From positions 1 to 64,000 of the forward strand of contig JBAWZA010000002.1 of NCBI GenBank assembly GCA_037143335.1: a stretch of DNA of 64,000 nucleotides. The letters run 5' to 3'. Shown piece after piece: positions 58,469 through 64,000 of the stretch. The notes beneath the pieces were generated by a model that worked only from the letters and a program-made list of their open reading frames with translations, had not been told where the DNA came from and searched no databases. This DNA is from PALSA-1296 sp037143335. GTDB taxonomy: Bacteria > Bacteroidota > Ignavibacteria > Palsa-1295. The stretch's first letter is position 1. Each line of letters opens with the position of its first letter. A program made the translations under genes and the position numbers.

Positions 58469-60492
58469 GAAAGTTGCTAGCGTACATCGTACTCTTTTCT
58501 CTTGCACTTATGTGCACGGTGAATCTGCACGTCATTGCGCAAACAACGCAATCGGTTGATGCGCCGAAATTATCTGATGTCTCCCCAGGTATTCTCTATC
58601 TCAAGTTTCATCAAGGACAAGGAATTGACATAGCAAACCTCTCGCCGACGCATACCGGCAATGCCCAGCTCGATCAGCTCTTTACGCAACTCGGAGTGAA
58701 GGCTATTCAATGCGCAGATCCTGAGGTTGAGCATCCAGGAATTGGGGATATGTTTATTATTCAATTCTCAACCGAAGGCAACGAGCCGAGGGCTACGGGT
58801 CACTTATTTTTGAAATTGCCTGCTGTTGAGTTGGTTGCGCCTCAGTATATCTTGACATCGTATTTTACTCCGAACGATCCGCAGGTCCCCGTTCAATACG
58901 CACTCGATAACATGCACTTGAAAGATGCGTGGGGTCTGGCGCAAGGGACAAACTCCATGCTTATTGCGGACATTGATTTGGGTGTGAACTATAACCATGA
59001 AGATTTGAAAGGCAATATTTACCAGTTCAGCGGCCACTCTGGTTATGATGTTGTCGGGGATGCCACACCGATTGGAACGATGTTTAGTCCAGATTTTGAC
59101 CCGTATCCAGGGGCAGGCTTAAATCATGGGACGATGACATCCGGGTGCTTCGGAGCAACAACAGATAACTCCATCGGGATGGCGGGGAGTGCATATCAAT
59201 GTAAAATTCTTGCAATCAAAATTGCCAACAATGCTGGGATTCTGATGGGTGGTTACCAGGGCATTAAGTATGCGATTACCCATAATGCAAAAATATTGAG
59301 TTGTTCCTGGGGTTTTACGGAGACAGATCCAGCCTACATCGCCTTTTGGCAAGCACTTGTCAACGAAGTTTTGGATTCCAATTGTCTCCTCGTTGCCGCG
59401 GCTGGGAATGACGGAAAGAATAATACGACATCAGGTTATTTCCCGACAAATTTGAAGGGCGTCCTTTCAGTTGGCGCTTCGGATAATCAAGATCGTGCGG
59501 CACTGAAAATTAACACAGGGACATTTGCAACAAATTACGGCTCGCTTGTAAATGTCTATGCACCCGGCGTTCAGATTTATTCTACCAGTCTGCCGAGAAA
59601 TACCGACTACTCGGTTGAGGACGGTACTTCGTTTTCGTGTCCTCTCACTGCCGGTGTTGCAGGATTAGTTTGGAATAAGCACCCTGATTGGCAACCTAAA
59701 TTTGTTTCTCGCCAAATAATTGAGACGTGCGATAATGTGATCAACCCAACTGACCGAACCAACTATTGGGGGCGTGTGAATGCTTATACTGCTCTATCAA
59801 AGGCAACAGTGCCTGGTTTGAATATCACGATGTTCGCCGTTGATAATGTGCCTCACGGTTCACTTAAGTATGCTGACAAAATTTACAATTTGGATGTAAC
59901 ATTGAAAAATGTTATGGCAGATGGCAGTGGTCTCGTAGCTACGCTTGTGCCCGTTCCTGGTTCTGATCCTACATACCCTTCCTATACCATTCAGAAGGCA
60001 GTAGCTTCATTGGGAACGATGACTTCGGGGCAGTCGGTGACTGCGTCATTCAAGTTTACTCGTGATACGAACGATGATCAGGCTGGTGGGAAGCTCAAAC
60101 TTGCGATTGCAATTTCGTATGGCAACTCAACTGTCGGCGGGAAGAAATATACTGACACCATTCCATTCTACATAGATATTATTGGCGACGATGCTTTCCC
60201 GACGAAGTCCGTTGGTCAAAATCATTACTCAGAAACGCTCAGTGATTGCTTCCCCAATCCAGTTGCTGGTGAAGCAACGATAAATTTTGAGTTGTCACAA
60301 GCGGGGATTGTAAAGCTTGGCATTTATGATGCACTCGGTAGATCAGTGATGAACGTCGCTGATGGGATGCTTGACGCGGGAGCGCACCGGACAAGCTTCG
60401 ACACCAGATCGTTCGTCAACGGAACATATTTTTATAGACTCGAAACTTCAGAAGGAGCGATGCTAACCAAACGAATGGTCGTCGTTCATTAA
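58465..60492 (+). CDS. T9SS-exported subtilisin-like serine protease (S8) inside the nuo operon
   Basis: The 675-residue protein starts at ATG 58465, overlapping the nuoL stop as ATGA. A signal peptide (RKLLAYIVLFSLALMCTVN, cleaved near VIAQ) and a propeptide-like segment (30-135) lead to an S8 catalytic domain. Asp171 lies in IADIDLGVNYNHEDL, His221 in GLNHGTMTSG, the oxyanion Asn315 in AAAGNDG and Ser389 in EDGTSFSCPLTAGVAGL. All four are in order. A beta-sandwich region follows, and the last 80 residues are a T9SS type A domain (CFPNPVAGEATINFELSQA, IYDALGRSV, ending LTKRMVVVH). It should be exported to the surface. A link to complex I is not evident beyond location; it is probably co-transcribed. 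Confidence 0.92.
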   Translation: MRKLLAYIVLFSLALMCTVNLHVIAQTTQSVDAPKLSDVSPGILYLKFHQGQGIDIANLSPTHTGNAQLDQLFTQLGVKAIQCADPEVEHPGIGDMFIIQFSTEGNEPRATGHLFLKLPAVELVAPQYILTSYFTPNDPQVPVQYALDNMHLKDAWGLAQGTNSMLIADIDLGVNYNHEDLKGNIYQFSGHSGYDVVGDATPIGTMFSPDFDPYPGAGLNHGTMTSGCFGATTDNSIGMAGSAYQCKILAIKIANNAGILMGGYQGIKYAITHNAKILSCSWGFTETDPAYIAFWQALVNEVLDSNCLLVAAAGNDGKNNTTSGYFPTNLKGVLSVGASDNQDRAALKINTGTFATNYGSLVNVYAPGVQIYSTSLPRNTDYSVEDGTSFSCPLTAGVAGLVWNKHPDWQPKFVSRQIIETCDNVINPTDRTNYWGRVNAYTALSKATVPGLNITMFAVDNVPHGSLKYADKIYNLDVTLKNVMADGSGLVATLVPVPGSDPTYPSYTIQKAVASLGTMTSGQSVTASFKFTRDTNDDQAGGKLKLAIAISYGNSTVGGKKYTDTIPFYIDIIGDDAFPTKSVGQNHYSETLSDCFPNPVAGEATINFELSQAGIVKLGIYDALGRSVMNVADGMLDAGAHRTSFDTRSFVNGTYFYRLETSEGAMLTKRMVVVH

Positions 60493-60527
60493 ACATTTTT
60501 CAAAAGCACACACAAAAGAAAATATCT

Positions 60528-62126
60528 ATGCTGGGTTATCCAATTTTATCAATCCTGACGTTCTTACCGATTGCAGGTATCATCGTCACAGCACTTGTTC
60601 CCAAAGAAAAGATCAAGATGATTCAGTTCATCACCGTAGGTGTGACTGCACTGCAGATTGTCTTCGCCATTATTCTCTGGGCAAATTTCAATACGGGAAT
60701 GATGGGAATCAACGATCCCAAAAGTTTTCAGTTCGTTGAAAAACATGAGTGGATCAGAATCTCCGGACTCGGGGTCTTCGGCAACGTAGCGATTGATTAC
60801 TTCATGGGTATTGATGGGCTTTCAGTGTTGATGGTTCTCTTGACAGCGCTGATTTCATTCGTCGGAGCGATTGCCAGTTTCTCCATCGGAAAGCAGCACA
60901 AAGGTTATTTCATTATGTACTTGTTACTTGTGACGGGTATGATGGGAGTGTTCTGCGCACTGGATTTCTTCTTGTTCTACATTTTCTGGGAGTTGATGCT
61001 TCTGCCGATGTATTTCCTCATTGGTATATGGGGAGGTCCGAGAAGAGAGTATGCGGCAATCAAATTCTTTATCTACACACTTTTCGGTTCAATCTTCATG
61101 CTTCTGGTGATGATCGGACTGTATTTCTCAACTCAAGTAGTCATCGGTAGCACGACTTGGCATACGTTTAGTATCTTGGATATGATGAATCCTGCTAACC
61201 GTGTTGCTGGCTCAATCTTTTCACACATCGGAGACACATGGAGATATGTCGGGTATCTGGCAATGTTCTTGGGCTTTGCTATTAAAATACCAATGTTCCC
61301 TTTCCATACGTGGTTGCCTGATGCTCACGTGGAAGCACCGACTGCTATCTCTGTTATTCTTGCAGGCGTACTTCTAAAAATGGGTACGTATGGCATCTTG
61401 AGGATATGTTATGGTATTTTTCCCGAGATCGCGGTTGCGACGAGTCAGTATATGGTAATCTTCGGAGCGATCAATATCGTCTATGGTGCATTCTGCGCTA
61501 TGGCTCAGAAGGACTTGAAGAAGTTAATCGCCTATAGCTCGGTCAGTCACATGGGTTATGTGTTGCTTGGTATGGCATCACTGAATTCGCAAGGGATGAT
61601 GGGTGCGATCTTCCAGATGTTCAATCACGGCACCATCACAGCAATGCTCTTCTTGAGTGTCGGCGTACTTTATGACCGTGCTCATACTCGCGGACTCAAT
61701 GAATTTGGCGGACTTGCTAATAAGATGCCGAAGTACTTCGCGCTCGTTGTGATCTGCTACTTCGCATCGCTCGGCTTACCTGGCATGTCCGGATTTATCT
61801 CTGAGGCATTCGTTTTCCTCGGAGCGTTCCAAGCATTCCAGTTCTGGACAATTGTCTCGACACTTGGCATCATTCTGACTGCCGCGTATATGCTTTGGGC
61901 GTTGCAACGTATGTTCTTAGGAACATTGCCTGAGCGTTGGAATAATTTGACAGATATTAACGGACGCGAACTCTCGGCGCTGATTCCGCTCGCAGTGATC
62001 GTGATCTTCCTTGGAATTTATCCATCGCCGATTATTAACTTGATGTCAACGAGCGTTAATCAACTTGTTACTTTTGTCAACGGAGCTGCACCGCATGTTG
62101 TGCAAGCTGCGTCTTTGGTAAAATAA
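60528..62126 (+). CDS. nuoM: NADH-quinone oxidoreductase subunit M
   Basis: NuoM is an antiporter-like subunit (ND4 type) with 14 helices. The 532-residue protein has FYIFWELMLLPMYFLIGIWG, KIPMFPFHTWLPDAHVEAPT with AISVILAGVLLKMGTYGIL, QKDLKKLIAYSSVSHMGYVL, and FNHGTITAMLFLSVGVLYDR, all with the channel Lys and Glu. It lies 35 bases behind the protease gene, without a repeat or an obvious new promoter. Confidence 0.96.
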   Translation: MLGYPILSILTFLPIAGIIVTALVPKEKIKMIQFITVGVTALQIVFAIILWANFNTGMMGINDPKSFQFVEKHEWIRISGLGVFGNVAIDYFMGIDGLSVLMVLLTALISFVGAIASFSIGKQHKGYFIMYLLLVTGMMGVFCALDFFLFYIFWELMLLPMYFLIGIWGGPRREYAAIKFFIYTLFGSIFMLLVMIGLYFSTQVVIGSTTWHTFSILDMMNPANRVAGSIFSHIGDTWRYVGYLAMFLGFAIKIPMFPFHTWLPDAHVEAPTAISVILAGVLLKMGTYGILRICYGIFPEIAVATSQYMVIFGAINIVYGAFCAMAQKDLKKLIAYSSVSHMGYVLLGMASLNSQGMMGAIFQMFNHGTITAMLFLSVGVLYDRAHTRGLNEFGGLANKMPKYFALVVICYFASLGLPGMSGFISEAFVFLGAFQAFQFWTIVSTLGIILTAAYMLWALQRMFLGTLPERWNNLTDINGRELSALIPLAVIVIFLGIYPSPIINLMSTSVNQLVTFVNGAAPHVVQAASLVK

Positions 62127-62151
62127 GATTTCCCAATTTTTGGAATTACGG

Positions 62152-63876
62152 ATGCACGCATACTTACTCGATACCAGTCTCAGCGACCTTGCCAAAGCGC
62201 TAACCCCGCTATTAGGCAAGACGATGGGGAATTTCATACCCGAGACGATTCTTACGGCGGGATTTTTATTTGCGATATTGATTGATCTCTTTATCCGGAA
62301 ATCGTCGCAGAAGAAATACACGGGTTATTTCGTCATCCTCGTGCTTGGCGCGGCATTTGCCACGTCGTGGATGCAATGGGTTCCGTATCAGCAGGGAAGT
62401 CCGACATGGAAAGGTGGCAGTATGATTTTCCCATACACCACTACGTTGGTGCCGATTGTCGGAATGGCAGTTGTCGATAACTTCTCAGTCTTTTTCAAAC
62501 TCATCATATCACTTTCTGGGATATTTGTTGTGTTGATGTCACTTCTCTCTCGTGAAGTCGAAGATCGAGGTAGAAATAACGGCGAGTATTTCTCTCTTTT
62601 ACTTGCCCTCACGCTGGGCATGTTTCTCATGCCAGCGGCAACTGATTTGGTAATGATGTATATCGCGCTCGAACTCGTTTCAATCACCAGCTACATCATG
62701 GCGGGTTTCATGAAAGACAATGTCCGCTCATCGGAAGCGTCAATGAAGTATGTACTCTTCGGTGCATTCAGCTCAGGTTTGATGATTTACGGATTCTCTT
62801 TGCTTTATGGCATGACTGGTACGACGAGCATCATTGGCATTCAGGAAGTCCTTCGCGGACAGTTTGCTACTGGCGCTGTGAATCACGTTGCTCTTTGGCT
62901 TGCAGTTATTTTCTCACTTGCAGGCATGGGATACAAGATCAGTGCGGCTCCGTTCCACTTCTGGACTCCTGACGTTTACGAAGGTGCACCAATACCGGTG
63001 ACGGCTTTGCTCTCCGTTGCTTCAAAGGCTGGTGGGTTTGGTTTGCTGATGAGATTTTTGATGTTTGGTTTCCCCGTTAATTTTGAAACTGGTCAATTGT
63101 ATTTGAATTGGCCGATTGTGATTGCAGTCCTTGCGGCTATTACCATGACACTCGGGAATTTTGCGGCACTCCGACAATCGAATATCAAGAGAATGCTTGC
63201 ATACTCTACCATCGCCCATGCTGGTTACATGATGGTGGGTCTTGTGGCGATTGGGAATGGCGTGTTCTTGCTTAATGAGTTAAAGGCAATTCCATTTGAC
63301 CCATCTGCGATTCCGCATTTTTATGAAATGAGCGGAGTCGTATCTGTGATGATCTACTTTGTTGCCTATCTCTTCACGAATCTCGGAGCATTCTATGTCG
63401 TGATGCTGATAGCAAATAAAATTCGCTCCGAGGAGATCAAGGACTATGACGGTTTTGCAAAGAAGTCTCCGTTGCTTGCAGTATGCCTTTCGGTTTTCCT
63501 TGTATCGCTCACGGGCATTCCGCTGACAATCGGTTTCATCGGTAAGCTCTATATTTTCTCTGCAATCTTAACACCGAACCCCGTCACGCATACCAATCCG
63601 TGGATTTGGCTTGCAGTAGTGATGGTGTTGAATTCAGTTGTATCGCTCTACTACTACGTTCGTGTGATGCAATCAATGTTCATTAAAGAGGCTGATGCTC
63701 AGACGGCTCCGCTTACGAGTGATCTCTCTGTCGGCGCTAATGGCACGCTCAGTTATTCATTGCTCTCGAAAATTTTCATATTTGCATTCTTGATCCCGAC
63801 ACTATTCTTTGGTGTTTTCTTCCAGCCCGTTGTTGATTTCGCAAGTAATGTCGTTCGCTTTATCACCATTCAATGA
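62152..63876 (+). CDS. nuoN: NADH-quinone oxidoreductase subunit N
   Basis: NuoN is the third antiporter-like subunit (ND2 type). The 574-residue protein starts at ATG 62152; a TTG four codons earlier is possible. MMYIALELVSITSYIMAGFM, GYKISAAPFHFWTPDVYEGA with PIPVTALLSVASKAGGFGLL, and RQSNIKRMLAYSTIAHAGYM are the expected motifs. The length exceeds that of E. coli by about 90 residues. The last Gln codon and TGA overlap the start of the next gene. Confidence 0.95.
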   Translation: MHAYLLDTSLSDLAKALTPLLGKTMGNFIPETILTAGFLFAILIDLFIRKSSQKKYTGYFVILVLGAAFATSWMQWVPYQQGSPTWKGGSMIFPYTTTLVPIVGMAVVDNFSVFFKLIISLSGIFVVLMSLLSREVEDRGRNNGEYFSLLLALTLGMFLMPAATDLVMMYIALELVSITSYIMAGFMKDNVRSSEASMKYVLFGAFSSGLMIYGFSLLYGMTGTTSIIGIQEVLRGQFATGAVNHVALWLAVIFSLAGMGYKISAAPFHFWTPDVYEGAPIPVTALLSVASKAGGFGLLMRFLMFGFPVNFETGQLYLNWPIVIAVLAAITMTLGNFAALRQSNIKRMLAYSTIAHAGYMMVGLVAIGNGVFLLNELKAIPFDPSAIPHFYEMSGVVSVMIYFVAYLFTNLGAFYVVMLIANKIRSEEIKDYDGFAKKSPLLAVCLSVFLVSLTGIPLTIGFIGKLYIFSAILTPNPVTHTNPWIWLAVVMVLNSVVSLYYYVRVMQSMFIKEADAQTAPLTSDLSVGANGTLSYSLLSKIFIFAFLIPTLFFGVFFQPVVDFASNVVRFITIQ

Positions 63877-64000
63877 CAATGACCCCATTTGAAATTACGG
63901 TCGAAGACCTCAAGAAAAAATTAGACGCCTCCGAAGCCATCCAGTTGATTGATTGTCGCGAGCAAGATGAGTATGCGGCTTCGAATATCGGAGGTACTCT
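63873..64000 (+). CDS. Rhodanese-domain protein (partial, runs off the end)
   Basis: ATG 63873 overlaps the nuoN stop by four bases (ATGA); a second ATG lies two codons later. The 42 visible residues (TPFEITVEDLKKKLDASEAI, then QLIDCREQDEYAASNIGGTL) match the start of a rhodanese homology domain, with the usual LIDCRE-DEY segment. The catalytic cysteine, if present, lies outside the window. Family members transfer sulfane sulfur or act as regulators. It is probably part of the nuo transcript. Confidence 0.85.
   Translation, partial: MTMTPFEITVEDLKKKLDASEAIQLIDCREQDEYAASNIGGT

Noticed and set aside
1..64000. tRNA, rRNA, insertion sequences, transposase or phage genes
   Set aside because: I looked for their typical sequences and gene patterns on both strands and saw none; the repeats lack transposase genes in this window.

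Overview
The window comes from a bacterium of the Bacteroidota/Chlorobiota (FCB) lineage; an Ignavibacteria- or Kapabacteria-like member fits best. Five proteins end in type IX secretion (T9SS) type A C-terminal domains. Three upstream regions carry the Bacteroidota promoter pattern (TTG or TTTG, 20-23 bases, then TAnnTTTG). rpsU has a strong Shine-Dalgarno sequence while most other genes have none. The complex I operon has the 11-subunit gene order (nuoABCD-HIJKLMN, no nuoEFG) known from Chlorobi. This placement is inference; no rRNA or tRNA gene was seen.

Layout. 1-3073 (+): the 3' end of one T9SS-exported protein, a second exported protein with a closely similar C-terminus, and a third with a duplicated helical domain. 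27109-3093 (-): a nearly unbroken co-directional array of 19 genes. The first 16 form an exopolysaccharide/capsule locus of Wzx/Wzy type: wecC, wecB, Wza-like exporter, Wzi-like protein, Wzz-like co-polymerase, two ArnT/PMT-type membrane glycosyltransferases, Wzy-like polymerase, Wzx-like flippase, GT2, GT4, GT2, initiating polyprenyl-phosphate sugar transferase, DegT aminotransferase, DPM-like GT2, and a GT2 fused to a degenerate sugar-transferase module. A SIMPL protein, accA and a YbgC-type thioesterase follow. Many junctions are 4-base ATGA overlaps. 27418-29264 (+): nadE, then a zinc-ribbon protein with rpsU behind a structured leader. 29385-35139: a lipoprotein with a beta-propeller-like end (-), a small zinc-ribbon protein and a PASTA protein (+), and an Asp-box T9SS protein (-). 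35253-43355 (+): rhomboid protease, ispG, OsmC, DUF3109 protein, hutH, a six-TM ABC-type membrane protein with a large insertion, and three small orphan genes. 43515-50120: mutS (-), hutI, a small membrane protein and rodA (+), and a small lipoprotein (-). 50339-64000 (+): the nuo operon, with a T9SS-tagged subtilisin-like protease between nuoL and nuoM, a 73-residue membrane protein between nuoH and nuoI, and the start of a rhodanese-domain protein coupled to nuoN.

How the parts work together. The polysaccharide locus holds a complete conceptual pathway: UDP-ManNAcA supply, amino-sugar formation, initiation on a lipid carrier, chain extension, flipping, polymerisation, length control and export. 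The nuo genes encode the membrane arm plus the connecting NuoBCDI module of complex I without the NADH-oxidising module, so the electron donor is open. hutH and hutI are two separated steps of histidine breakdown.

The least expected features are the protease and small membrane protein inside the nuo operon, heptanucleotide-period repeats that occupy the first four nuo spacers and touch stop or start codons elsewhere, the GT2-pseudo-sugar-transferase fusion, a Ser-Ser-Gly MIO triad in HutH, and the rpsU Shine-Dalgarno.
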